Assembly: GCF_050003625.1 (NCBI RefSeq)
Contig: NC_134400.1
Location: forward strand, 51,402,066 to 51,466,065
From: Haematobia irritans
Lineage: Eukaryota; Arthropoda; Insecta; Diptera; Muscidae
DNA length: 64,000 nt
Direction of reading: 5' to 3'
Of this stretch, positions 30,516 to 43,082 are shown one piece after another. The notes under the pieces are model-generated. The model was given only the letters and a program-made list of their open reading frames with translations, searched no databases and was not told where the DNA came from. Every line of letters starts with the position of its first letter. Positions within the stretch are counted from its first letter, which is position 1. A program made the position numbers and the translations under genes.

Positions 30516-32688
30516 AAGTATATACAGCACTAAGTTCGGCCGGGCCGAATTTTAAATACCCACCACCATGAACCAATTATTAGGGTTTCCTTTGAAATTT
30601 CAGGAGGGTTTGAGGACTTGAGGACACTTCCCGAAGATAAATTTAAAGATTTCACCTATGAGGACTATATCAGATTCTGGATTTATAAGAACCATTTTTG
30701 TTTGAGTTTTAGAGGAATCATTAACATCTCTTGTAAGTGTGCAAGGCAATTATAAAAAAATAACGTCTTAATTTGAAATCTTAAATCTGTAGAAGTAAAA
30801 TCTGGAAATTTTACATTGAGTTTCAACCAATTTTCATGATCAGTGCGCCTTCTACACCCTCAAGAAGTGAAGTCGGTCTATATGGAGGCATTACCAAATG
30901 GACCGATAAAAACTTAATCTGATACCAGAATATTTACAATTTCAGGCAAATCAGATAATAACTACGGTTTCTAGAAATCCAAGGAGTTAAATCGGGAGAT
31001 CGTTCTTATGTGGGCTACACTAAAATATGGACCGATACTCACCGTGTTCGGCACACCTCTTTTGACCCGAAAATACCTCTAGATTTCCAATTTCAGGCAA
31101 ATAGGATAAAAACTTCGGATTCTAGAAGCCCAAGACCCCAAACCGGGAGGTCATTTTATATGGGGACCATACCAACACATGGACCGATACTCACAATTTT
31201 TGGCACACGTATTTGTGGTCCTGTAATACCTCTAGATTTCCAATTTCAGGTAAATTGAATAAAAACTGCGGTTTCTATAAGCCCAAGACCCCAAACCGGG
31301 AGGTCGTTTTATATGGGGACCATACCAAAACATGGACCGATACTCACTATTTTTGGCACACGTATTTGTGGTTCTGTTATACCTCTAGTTTTCCAATTTC
31401 AGGTAAATTGAATAAAAACTACGGTTTCTATAAGCCCACGACCCCAAACCGGGAGGTCGTTTTATATGGGGACCATACCAAAACATGGACCGATACTCAC
31501 AATTTTTGGCACACGTATTTGTGGTCCTGTAATACCTCTAGATTTCCAATTTCAGGTAAATTGAATAAAAACTACGGTTTCTATAAGCCCAAGAAGTAAA
31601 ATCGGGAGATCGGTCTATATGAGGGCTATACCAAAACATGGACCGATACTCACAATTTCTGGCATACCTCTTTACGGTGGTAAAATACCTCTAGATTTCC
31701 AATTTCAGGTAAATTTAATAAAAACTGCGGTTCCTATAAGCCCAAGAAGTAAAATCGGGAGATCGGTCTATATGGGGGCTATACCAAAACATGGACCGAT
31801 ACTCACCATTTTTGGGACACATCTTTATGGTCATAAAATACCTCTAGATTTCAAATTTCAGGCAAATTGGATAAAAACTACGATTTCTATAAGCCTAAGA
31901 CCCCAAATCGGGAGGTCGTTTTATATGGGGACCATTGCAAAACATGGACCGATACTCACAATTTTTGGCACACGTATTTGTGGTTCTGTAATACCTCTAG
32001 ATTTCCAATTTCAGGTAAATTGAATAAAAACTGCGGTTTCTATAAGCCCAAGAAGTAAAATCGGGAGATCGGTCTATATGGGGGCTATACCAAAATATGG
32101 ACCGATACTTACAATTTTTGGCACACGTATTTGTGGTCCTACAATACCTCTAGATTTCCAATTTCAGGTACATTGAATAAAAGCTGCGGTTTCTATAAGC
32201 CCAAGAAGTAAAATCGGGAGATCGGTCTATATGGGGGCTATACCAAAACATGGACCTATACTCACCATTTTTGGGACATCTCTTTATGGTCATAAAATAC
32301 CTCTAGATTTCAAATTTCAGGCAAATTGGATAAAAACTACGATTTCTATAAGCCCAAGACCCCAAATCGGGAGGTCGGTTTATATGGGGACTATATCAAA
32401 ACCTGGACCGATATAGCCCATCTTCGAACTTGACCTGCCTGCAGACAAAAGACGAGTTTGTGCAAAATTTCAGCACGATTGCATCATTATTGAAGACTGT
32501 AGCGTGATTACAACAGACAGACAGACAGACAGACAGACATACAGACGGACATCGTTATATCGTCTTAGAACTTCTCCCTGATCAAGAATATATATACTTT
32601 ATATAGTCGGAAATCGATATTTCGATGTGTTACAAACGGAATGACAAACTTATTATACCCCCGTCACCATTCTATGGTGGTGGGTATA
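30516..32688 (-). mobile_element. DINE family C, full-length (minus)
   Basis: The 3' end lies at 30516 (complement of CTTAGTGCTGTATATACTTG, with hairpin TTCGGCCGGGCCGAA). The 5' head is at 32640-32688 (complement of TATACCCACCACCATAGAAT). Between are about nine ~153-bp units (30870-32420) and an (ACAG)n tract at 32513-32540. The unit is a multiple of three, which creates long spurious ORFs. Confidence 0.85.
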
Positions 32689-32719
32689 AAAAGGCCGATT
32701 TAATACGTATATAATTCAG

Positions 32720-33005
32720 TTTAGACAAATTTTCTATAGAAATAAAATTTTGACATTTTCTATAGAAATAAAATTTTGACAACACTTTCTATAGAATTAA
32801 AATTTTGACAACATTTTCAATAGAAATGCAATTTCGACAAAATTTTCTAGAGAAATACAATTTTGACAAAATTTTTTATAGAAATAAAATGTTGACAAAA
32901 TTTTCTATAGAAATAAAATTTTGACAGAATTTTCTGTAGAAAAGAAATTTTGACAAACTTTTCTATAGAAATACAATTTTGACAAACTTTTCTATAGAAA
33001 TAAAA
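32720..33005 (-). repeat. 29-bp minisatellite block
   Basis: About ten units of TTCTATAGAAATAAAATTTT plus GACAAAA, bordered by the family B text GTATATAATTCAGTTTAGAC. Confidence 0.85.
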
Positions 33006-33316
33006 TTTTTAAGCAATACTTATCATAGTTTAAATATGATGGGGATTGTACACGATATGTGTATGTATAAGCGATTAAAAGTGGATCCAACTTCGAGACT
33101 TCAGACAAAGAATAATAAATTAGTGGATAAACTATTTAACCTTTAAATTATTAGTGCACAGGAGAAAAACAAATTGACCAGTAGGACCGCAATAGCGCCA
33201 AGGATTTATGGACTACCAAAAATACACTAGGAGGGCACACCATTACGACCTATTTGCTCTTCAATTAACTCACCATCGTATAATCTATGTAAATACATAG
33301 TAAACATATTAAAAAC

Positions 33317-34471
33317 AAGTAAGGAAAGTCTAAAGTCGGGCGGGGCCGACTATATTATACCCTCCACCACTTTGTAGATCTAAATTTTCGATACCATATC
33401 ACATCCGTCAAATGTGTTGGGGGCTATATATAATGGTTTGTCCCAAATATATACAATTAAATATCACTCGATCTGGACAGAATTTGATAGACTTCTACAA
33501 AATCTATAGACTCAAAATTTAAGTTGGCTAATGCACTAGGGTGGAACACAATTTTAGTAAAAAAATTTGGGAAACATTTAAATCTGAAGCAATTTTAAGG
33601 AAACTTCGCAAAAGTTTATTTATGATTTATCGCTCGATATATATGTATTAGAAGTTTAGGAAAATTAGAGTTATATTTTCAAATTTTCGACTAAGCAGTG
33701 GCGATTTTACAAGGAAAATGTTGGTCGAAATCAGAAAAATATATATATGGGAGATATATCTAAATCTGAACCGATTTCAACCAAATTTGGCACGCATAGC
33801 TACAATGCTAATTCTCCACCCTGTGCAAAATTTCAACTAAATCCGAGTTAAAAATTGGCGTCTGTGGTCATATGAGTGTAAATCGGGCGAAAGCTATATA
33901 TGGGAGATATATCTAAATCTGAACCGATTTCAACCAAATTTGGCACGCATAGCTACAATGCTAATTCTACTCCCTGTGCAAAATTTCAACTAAATCGGAG
34001 TTAAAAATTGGCCTCTGTGGTCATATGAGTGTAAATCGGGCGAAAGCTATATATGGGAGATATATCTAAATCTAAACCGATTTCAGCCAAATTTGGCACG
34101 TATAGCAACAATGCTAATTCTACTCCCTGTGCAAAATTTCAACTAAATCGGAGTTAAAAATTGGTCTCTGTGGTCATATGAGTGTAAATCGGGCGAAAGC
34201 TATATATGGGAGCTATATCTAAATCTGAACCGATTTCAACCAAATTTGGCGCGCATAGCTACAATGCTAATTATACTCCCTGTGCAAAATTTCAACTAAA
34301 TCGGAGCAAATAATTGGCCTCTGTGGTCATTATACCCTTCACCACTACTGTGGTACAGGGTATAATGAGTTTGTGCATTTGTATGTAACGCCAAGAAGGA
34401 AAAGTCTGAGACCCATCGTTTAGTATACCGATCGTCTTAGAATTAAATTCTGAGTCGATTTAGCGATGTCC

Positions 34472-34509
<38 letters not shown>

Positions 34510-35942
34510 CTGTCTGTTGATGTATTTTTGTGTGCAAAGTACAAGTCGCAGTTTTAGTCCGATTGTCCTAAAATTTGGTATAGGGTCCTGTTTCGGCTCA
34601 AAGACGATCCCTATTGATTTTGGAAAAAAATCGGTTCAGATTTAGATATAGCTGCCATATATATTTTTCACCGATCTGGTCATAATTGGCGTGTATATCA
34701 ACCGATCTTCCTCAAATTCCGTACATCCGAATATTTTATGAGTCTCGAAAAACTTGCAAAATATCAGCCAAATCTGTTCAGATTTAGATATAGCTCCCAT
34801 ATATATCTTTCGCCCGATTTACACTCATTTGCCCACAGAGGCCAATTTTTTGCTCCGATTTAGTTGAAATTTTGCACAGGGAGTAGAATTAGCGTTGTAG
34901 CTATGTGTGCCAAATTTGGTTGAAATCGGTTCAGATTTAGATATATCTCCCATATATAGCTTTCGCCCGATTTGCACTCATATGACCGTAGAGGCCAATT
35001 TTTAACTCCGATTTAGTTGATTTCGACAAAAATGGTCAAAATACCAACATTTTGCTTGTTAAATCGCCACTTCTTAGTCGAAAAGTTGTAAAAATTACTC
35101 TAATTTTCCTAAACTTCTAATACATATATATCGAGCGATAAATCATAAATAACCTTTTGCGAAGTTTCCTTAAAATTGCTTCAGATTTAAATGTTTCCCA
35201 TATTTTTTGTACTAACATTGTGTTCCACCCTAGTGCATTAGCCGACTTAAATTTTCAGTCTATAGATTTTGTAGAAGTCTATCAAATTCTGTTCAGATCG
35301 AGTGATATTTAAATGTATGATTTGGGACAAACCTTTTTATATAGCCCCCAACACATTTGACGGATGTGATATGGTATCGAAAATTTAGATCTACCAAGTG
35401 GTGCAGGGTATAATATAGTCGGCACCGCCCGACTTTAGACTTTCCTTACTTGTTTGAGTGTAAATCGGGCGAAAGCTATATATGGGAGCTATATCTAAAT
35501 CTGAACCGATTTGGCTGATATTTTGCAAGCTTTTCGAGACTCATAAAATATTCGGATGTACGGAATTTGAGGAAGATCGGTTGATATACACGCCAATTAT
35601 GACCAGATCGGTGAAAAATATATATGGCAGCTATATCTAAATCTGAACCGATTTTTTCCAAAATCAATAGGGATCGTCTTTGAGCCGAAACAGGACCCTA
35701 TACCAAATTTTAGGACAATCGGACTAAAACTGCGAGCTGTACTTTGCACACAAAAATACATCAACAGACAGACAGACGGACAGACAGACAGACAGACAGA
35801 CGGACATCGCTAAATCGACTCAGAATTTAATTCTAAGACGATCGGTATACTAAACGATGGGTCTCAGACTTTTCCTTCTTGGCGTTACATACAAATGCAC
35901 AAACTTAATATACCCTGTACCACAGTAGTGGTGAAGGGTATA
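33317..35942 (-). mobile_element. DINE family A (minus), split by another DINE
   Basis: The 3' end is at 33317 (complement of CCGACTTTAGACTTTCCTTA). Three 153-bp units (33730-34330), a nested + strand DINE (34331-35455), further units and the head complement CCACAGTAGTGGTGAAGGGT (35922-35942) follow. It sits in the Penelope coding region. Confidence 0.85.
34331..35455 (+). mobile_element. DINE family A, full-length, nested in a sister copy
   Basis: Complete from TATACCCTTCACCACTACTG to CCTTACTTGTTT. Flanks are GGTCAT and GAGTGTAAATC; sister units read GGTCATTTGAGTG or GGTCATATGAGTG, so the insertion lies between two Ts with no duplication, as expected for Helitron/Helentron transposition. 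Confidence 0.9.
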
Positions 35943-36761
35943 ATAAGGAAAGTCTAAAGCCGGGCGGGGCCGACTATATTATACCCTGCACCACTTTGTA
36001 GATCTAAATTTTCGATACCATATCACATCCGTCAAATGTGTTGGGTGCTATATATAAAGGTTTGTCCCAAATACATACATTTAAATATCACTCGATCTGG
36101 ACAGAATTTGATAGACTTCTACAAAATCTACAGGCTCAAAATTTAAGTCGGCTAATGCACTAGGGTGGAACACAATGTTAGTAAAATAATTCGCCACAGT
36201 GTGGCGCAGGGTATAAATATGGGAAACATTTAAATCTGAAGCAATTTTAAGGAAACTTCGCAAAAGTTTATTTATGATTTATCGCTCGATATATATGTAT
36301 TAGAAGTTTAGGAAAATTAGAGTCATTTTTACAACTTTTCGACTAAGCCGTGGCGATTTTACAAGTAAAGTGTTGGTATTTTGACCATTTTTGTCGAAAA
36401 TATGGCACACTTGACTATACTACTAATTGTACTCCTAGTGAAAAATTTCAACCAAATTGGGGTAAAACTCTGGCTTCTGGGACCGTATTAGTCCATATCG
36501 GGCGAAAGATATATATGGGAGCTATATCTAAATCTGAACCGATTTCAATAAAATTTGGCACACTTGACTGTAGTACTAATTGTTCTTCTTGTGCAAAATT
36601 TTAAGCAAATTAGGGTAAAACTCTGGCTTTTGGGATCATATAAGTCCATATCGGGCGAAATATATATATGGAAGCTATATATAAATCTGAACCGATTTCT
36701 TCCAAAATCAATAGGGTTCTATTCTGAGCCAAAACACATACTTGTGCCAAATTTAAAGTCG

Positions 36762-37805
36762 CACCCGGAAAAAAGAGTCTTCGAAAATAAAGGAAAAAAT
36801 GTTCATCAATTTAGTTAGCCATTCTATTTCCATTCAGTTAAATTTTTGTTTGAATTAATAAAATTTACTTGTTTCAGTAAAAAAATCGTAAACTGAAAGC
36901 AGTTAGGAATAGTTCATTAACTAGAATAAGGCATGGCATTTTACTAATACTGTTTTCTTCGCTGGGTATAAGAATTTACTACTGAAAAAGAAAATTTTAT
37001 TCACTGATAACAAAGCATTCGTAAAAATAAACAAAAATCGAACTAAAACCAAGTTTCCTCAAATTTAGTAAGATTTCTTATAAAATGATATTCTGAGTTC
37101 CTTTATTATAGAAAGCTTATTATACATACGAATAACACTTGGCATAGAAAAATATTTTAGTTCATTCGTACTAAGAAGTATTCAATCCTTTCAAAACATA
37201 AGGAAACACACTTATTAGAATATAGGAAAATTTCCTACATTTCTTTTATCTACCTGTTATCGATACCTGTCATCGATGTAGTCGATGTGTTTGCGCGTGG
37301 GTTGTTTTTTAGTTGGAATCGCGTTGTTATGGTATACGGAGAGATTGTTAAAAAATAATATCGTAAAATAATATAATAAAAAACAAATAAAATATATAAA
37401 ATATTTGTTATTTTAAATTAGTGAGAAAAATGTTCGTTTTTTGAAAATTGGTTTATAAAAAAGAAAACACGAGCAAAATAAGAACCCCTTCATTCGACAT
37501 CATATTTTTCAATTTTCAATTAACAGGTAATATTCAGTGACGCTAACCTTTTGTGAAAAAATTGGTTTAGGATTTTTTTTGTTTATATTTGTAGGTATTG
37601 AAATTGTAAAAGGTGGACAAAATTGCTAGGCACTTATTCACTTATTCAAAGTGAAAGGTACTAGAAGAAGAAAAAAAAATGTGTTTTAATATTTCAAGGC
37701 CAGTCGATGCTGTTGATTCTAAATAAATATATTTAATATATTAATAAAACATGTCTTTTATTGAAGAAAAAATTGCTCATATAAATACATAAAATTGTAT
37801 TTAAG
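36762..37805. other. probable TIR-element remnant with promoter-like and splice-like signals
   Basis: It starts with CACCCGGAAAAAAGAG, a terminal-repeat-like word of the TA-duplicating family; the right end is missing. Noteworthy are TATCGATA and two further ATCGAT words (37258-37290), TTTTCAATTAACAGGTAATA near 37510-37530 and TTTATATTTGTAGGTATTG near 37585 (splice-acceptor-like), and AAATAAATATATTTAATA followed by AATAAAAC near 37720-37750. No ORF with coding character. Confidence 0.4.
37258..37265. promoter_or_regulatory. DRE-like palindrome TATCGATA
   Basis: TATCGATA is the core DNA replication-related element bound by DREF in Drosophila housekeeping promoters. CATCGATG and a looser GTCGATG lie within the next 25 bp. 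Clustering is suggestive; an 8-mer alone is weak evidence. Confidence 0.3.
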
Positions 37806-38880
37806 TTTGTGCATTTGTATGTAACGCCAATAAGGAGTAATCATAGACCAACCTTTTAATATACGGATCGGCTTAGAATTAAATTCTGAGTCGATTTAGC
37901 GATGTCCGTCTGTCTGTCCGTCTGTCTGTCTGTTGATGTATTTTTGTGTGAAAGTACAGCTCGCAGTTTTAGTCCGATTGTCCTAAAATTTGGTATAGGG
38001 TCCTGTTTCGGCTCAAAGACGATCTCTATTGATTTTGGAAAAAATCGGTTCAGATTTAGGTATAGGTGCCATATATATTTTTCACCGATCTGGTCATAAT
38101 TGGCATGTATATCAACCGATCTTCCTCAAATTCCGTACATCCGAATATTTTATGAGTCTCGAAAAACTTGCAAAATATCAGCCAAATCGGTTCAGATTTA
38201 GATATAGCTCCCAAATATATATCTTTCGCCCGATATGGACTAATATGGTCCTAAAAGCCAGAGTTTTGGACCAATTTGGTTGAAATTTTGCACAGGGAGT
38301 AGATTTAGCATTGTAGTTATGCGTGCCAAATTTGGTTGAAATCGATTCAGATTTAGATATAGCTCCCATATATATCTTTCGCCCGATATGCACTTATATG
38401 GACCCAGAAGCCAGAGTTTTATCCCGATTAGCTTGAAATTTTGCGCAAGGAGTACAATTGGTATTATAGTCATGTGTGCCAAATTTGATTGAAATCGGTT
38501 CAGATTTAGATATAGCTTCCATATATATGTTTCGCCCGATATGGACTTATATGGCCCCAGAAGCCAGAGTTTTGGCCCAATTTGGTTGAAATTTTGCACT
38601 AGGAGTACAATTAGTAATATAGTCATGTGTGCCAAATTTGATTGAAATCGGTTCATATTTAGATATAGCTCCCATATATATGTTTTTCTGATTTCGACAA
38701 AAATGGTCAAAATACCAACATTTTCCTTGTTAAATCGCCACTGCTTAGTCGAAAAGTTGTAAAAATGACTCTAATTTTCCTAAACTTCTAATACGTATAT
38801 ATCGAGCGATAAAACATAAATAAACTTTTGCGAAGTTTCCTTAAAATTGCTTCAGATTTAAGCATATTTACACCCATATT
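37806..38880 (+). mobile_element. DINE family A, 5' tip missing, 3' cut by the next DINE
   Basis: Begins at TTTGTGCATTTGTATGTAAC, lacking the palindromic head. GTCGATTTAGCGATGTCC and (GTCT)n, five or so 153-bp units (38040-38690) and a subterminal region to 38880 follow. Nearly identical to 56785-57692 except for extra tandem units. Confidence 0.8.
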
Positions 38881-40084
38881 TATACCCTTCACCACTACTG
38901 TGGTACAGGGTATAATAAGTTTGTGCATTTGTATGTAACGCCAAGAAGGAAAAGTCTGAGACCCATCGTTTAGTATACCGATCGTCTTAGAACTAAATTC
39001 TGAGTCGATTTAGCGATGTCCGTCTGTCTGTATATGTAATTTTGTGCACAAAGCACAGCTCGCAATTTAAGTCCGATCGTCCTCAAATTTGGAATAGGGC
39101 CGTTTCTTGGGACAGAGACAATCGCTATTGGTTTGGGAAAAAATCGGTTCAGATTTAGATATAGCTGCCATATATATTTATCTCCGATTTGGTCATAGTT
39201 AGCGTGTTTATTAACCGGTTTTCTTGAAACACCGTACTTCCAAATATTTTATGAATCTCGAAAAGCTTGCAAAATATCAGCCAAATCGGTTCAGATTTAG
39301 ATATAGCTCCCATATATATCTTTCGTCCGATTTAGACTCATATGACCACAGAGGCCAAAGTTTACTACCGATCTTCGTGAAATTTTGCACAGAGGGTAGA
39401 ATTGACATTCTACCAATGTTTGGTAAATTTGATTGAAATCGGTTTAAATTTAGATATAGCTCCCATATATATCTTTCGTCCGATTTGAACTTATATGGCC
39501 ACAAAAGCCAGAGTTTTGCCGTGATTTGCTTCAAATTTTGTAGAAGGGGTACGTTTAATAGTATCGTTAAGTGTTTCAATTTTTGTTAAAATCGGTTCAG
39601 ATTTAGATATAGCTCTCATATATATCTTTCGCCCGATTTGGACTTACGTGGTCTCAAAAGCCAGAGTTTTGCCCTGACTTACTTCAAATTTTGCACAAGC
39701 GGTACTTTTAACGATACTATTGTATGTGCACAAATATGGTCAAAATCGATTCAGATTTGGATATAGCTCCCATATATATCTTTCGTCCGATTTGAACTTA
39801 TATGGCCTCAAAATCCAGGGTTTTGCCGTGATTTGCTTCTAATTTCGCACAAGGAGTACGTTAATTGTGCCACATCTGGTTAAAATCGGTTCAGATTTAG
39901 ATATGATCCCATATATATACCTTCCGTCCGATTTGCACTCATATGACCAGTGGGCCAAGGTTATACTCCCATTTGCGTGAAATTTCGCATAGATAGCAGA
40001 ATTTTTATTCTAACTATACATTAGAGGTGTGCGCGTGAGGGAGTTTTCACGCACGCTCACGCACGCTCACGCACGCTCACAAAT

Positions 40085-40400
40085 TCAAAATGTCATTCAC
40101 GCACAATCACGCACGCCTGTTTTAGAATTGCTCACACTCACGCACGCTCACGAATGAATTCGTAACATTCACGCACGCCCGTTTTTGAATTGCTCACACT
40201 CACGCACGCTCACGAATGAATTCGTAACATTCACGCACGATCACGCACGCCCGTTGATGAATTGCTCACACTCACGCACGCTCACGAATGAATTCGTAAC
40301 ATTCACGCACGATCACGCACGCCCGTTTTGGAATTGCTCACACTCACGCACGCTCACGAATGAATTCGTAATATTCACGCACGAAGGTTTTTATTGATTC
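40085..40400 (+). repeat. ~70-bp tandem repeats inside the hAT-like element
   Basis: Four units of TTGCTCACACTCACGCACGC, TCACGAATGAATTCGTAACA, TTCACGCACGATCACGCACG and CCCGTTTTGGAA. The repeat ORF here is an artefact. Confidence 0.85.
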
Positions 40401-41073
40401 ACGCTCACTCACGTTCACGAACCAAAATCCTGCAAAGATAAACACTCACGATTGCAGAATAGTGACTACCGCACGCTCACGACGGGATATATCAACTCAC
40501 GCACGTTCACGAACAATGAAACGTACTTCCACACACTCACGATTCATAAAAAAACTATTCACGCACGCTCACGATGTAAAATGCAACTCACGCACGTTCA
40601 CAACTATTATACTTACAAAACAAACGAAAAAATGTAATTCACGAATGAGTACGAACTTAAAAACTTACTCACTCTCGCTCGTGATACAAATGAGCTACCC
40701 ACACAAATTCGCCAAAATATTTCTAATTAAAAATCTGAAGTTGAAAACGTACTCAATTAAAAAATTAACAGATACAATTAACATTTTAATCAAATCAAAA
40801 TATAAATTCAATTAAAATTTGGATTGATTTTGGCCGAAAAACTTAATTAATTTTTAATTGAGGCAATCAATGATTTATAGTGTTATTGTTTACTTATTTT
40901 ATTTTTTATTATATTATAATTACATATATTATAATTATACTATATAGAATTATTTTTTTTACATCTAAGCCAAAATTTAATGAACCAATGAAACCAATTA
41001 TTTCCGAAAATTATTAATTTTTTATTTGGAAGTATGTTTTCAATTTAAAAATGTAAAAATGTTCAATCATTAT

Positions 41074-41758
41074 TATACCCTTCACAACTACTGTGGTACA
41101 GGGTATAATAAGTTTGTGCATTTGTATGTAACGCCAAGAAGGAAAAGTCTGAGACCCATCGTTTAGTATACCGATCGCCTTAGAATTAAATTCTGAGTCG
41201 ATTTAGCGATGTCTGTCTGTCTGTCCGTCTGTCTGTCTGTTGGTGTATTTTTGTGTGCAAAGTACAGCTCGCAGTTTTAGTCCGATTGTCCTAAAATTTG
41301 GTATAGGGTCCTGTTTCGGCTCAAAGACGATCCCTATAGATTTTGGAAAAAATCGGTTCAGATTTAGATATAGCTGCCATATATATTTTTCACCGATCTG
41401 GTCATAATTGGCGTGTATATCAACCGATCTTCCTCAAATTCCGTACATCCGAATATTTTATGAGTCTCGAAAAACTTGCCAAATATCAGCCAAATCGGTT
41501 CAGATTTAGATATAGCTCCCATATATAGCTTTCGCCCGATTTACACTTATTTTCCCACAGAGGCCAATTTTTTGCTCCGATTTAGTTGAAATTTTGCATA
41601 GGGAGTAGAATTAGCATTGTAACTATGCGTGCCAAATTTGGTTGAAATCGGTTCAGATTTAGATATAGCTCCCATATATAGCTTTCGCCCGATATGAACT
41701 TATATGGCCCCAGAAGCCAGAGTTTTACCCCACTTTGCTTAACATTTTGCACAAGAAG
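41074..41758 (+). mobile_element. DINE family A, 5' part only
   Basis: Starts TATACCCTTCACAACTACTG and runs through the conserved blocks and three tandem units, ending abruptly at TTTTGCACAAGAAG before CGTGA repeats resume. The 3' hairpin is missing, so the copy was truncated after insertion or captured as a fragment. Confidence 0.8.
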
Positions 41759-43082
41759 AACGTGAATTTCATCGTGAGATTGAATTTTTCGTGAATGTGA
41801 GTTTCTTCGTGAGCGTGAATTTTCTCGTGAGCGTGAATTTTTCGTGAACGTGAATTTTTTCGTGAACGTGAATGTCATCGTGAGTGTGAAGTTTTCGTGA
41901 ATGTGAATTTCTTCGTGAACGTGAATTTCTTCGTGAGCGTGAATTTTGTCGTGAGCGTGAATTGTTCGTGAATGTGAATTTTTTCGTGAACGTGAATTTT
42001 GTCGTGAGCGTGATTTTGAAAAAAATTTACTCACGCACATTCACGAACAGAATTTGATGTTCACGCACGACACATTTTTGTTCAGTCCCATTCACGCACA
42101 TTCACGTGATTTGGTCAAAATTTCATTCACGAATCACGTGACTCACGCGTGAATCACGCGTGTCACGAAAATTTCGTGTCACGCGCACACCTCTACTATA
42201 CATGTCAAATTTAGTCAAAATCGGTTCAGATCATACACACAAAAAAATAACTGCAAAGAAATATTAACAACTTTATTTGTATGTAAAATCTGCTGATGCT
42301 CAACAAATTTGTCTATTGAATATGAGACATTTGTTGTTGAAATGTGTTTGTAGGTGCTTGACAGAGGAAATAATAGAAATATTCTGAATTTTCAACAAAT
42401 TGTTTTGTTGCGAAAATAGTTGACTGCTATCGATATGAAAACAAAATCAAAAATACAAGACTGGTTACGCGCACATCGCTGAGAACATGTACGAAAGCTA
42501 AAAGAAGTATGCGAAGAATACCGTTAGAACAAAATGAGTATGAGCACATGCACGTGTATGATAGTAAGCAAAGAGCTCATTCATCTGAGAATACAGAAAA
42601 GCATTTATAAATGGCTGTAAAAAATTTATATTTTTCAATTTGGTAGTGTTTGTTGTATGAGATAATTAATAAAACCATATTAATATCGGGATTAGAATTA
42701 TTACAATTCTAATTAACTAGAATATATATCACTGGGCAAAAATTTGTCAAAATGCTTGCTAGACCCTGGACTACTCAAATTTAAAATCATCATACATTTA
42801 CAAAGCTGAGTATAGGATTTTCGACACAAAAATGTTACATGTTCCCCGTCCAAAAATAGCATTTTGATCATATTCCTTCTCTGTGTGTACTTAACAAAAT
42901 ATCTCCAAAATTGTTCCGGCAATTTTGGTGCAATAATTCTGTCAATTTCAATTTATTTTTTTGTCAATACGCCAATAAATTTGTTACAGTCATTGATAGA
43001 CTCCAACAAACCACATACAAATTTTTTCGTTCAAAAAATTCAAAAATACAGTATAAGTCGGTTATAGCGACCGCCAAGGGAC

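Larger units (their letters stand above)
30307..33010 (-). mobile_element. DINE family B 3' part, split by a family C DINE
   Basis: 30307-30515 is a well-preserved B 3' module: hairpin TTCGACCAGGCCGAA, CCACCATGGATTGCGTAGAA, CCGATGGCAAGGTATC, CCATACGTGGTATATATTAA. 32689-33010 continues with GGCCGATTTAATACGTATAT and the minisatellite block. The B head and 153-bp units are missing. Confidence 0.75.
40022..42195. mobile_element. hAT-like element built of inverted CACG/CGTG arrays
   Basis: Perfect 8-bp duplication CTATACAT (40014-40021 and 42196-42203). Terminal repeat TAGAGGTGTGCGCGTGA on both strands. The left half is a chain of TCACGCACGCTCACG words on the + strand; most of the right half (41760-42015) has the complement (CGTGAATTTCTTCGTGAGCG). 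The tip text again switches strand. A CAATTAAA-rich stretch (40720-40880) and a DINE fragment (41074-41758) occupy the centre. No transposase. Confidence 0.85.

Noticed and set aside
31010..32416. Chains of ORFs with a ~51-residue period (and similar ones at 8.3, 29.1, 38.3, 39.3 and 58.1 kb)
   Set aside because: The DINE unit of 153 bp is a multiple of three, so stop-free frames persist by periodicity. The same unit gives ORFs on both strands and several frames, with no conserved reading.
41582..42040. 152-residue minus-strand ORF rich in Arg-Ser-His
   Set aside because: Translation of CGTGAA repeats joined to a DINE unit.
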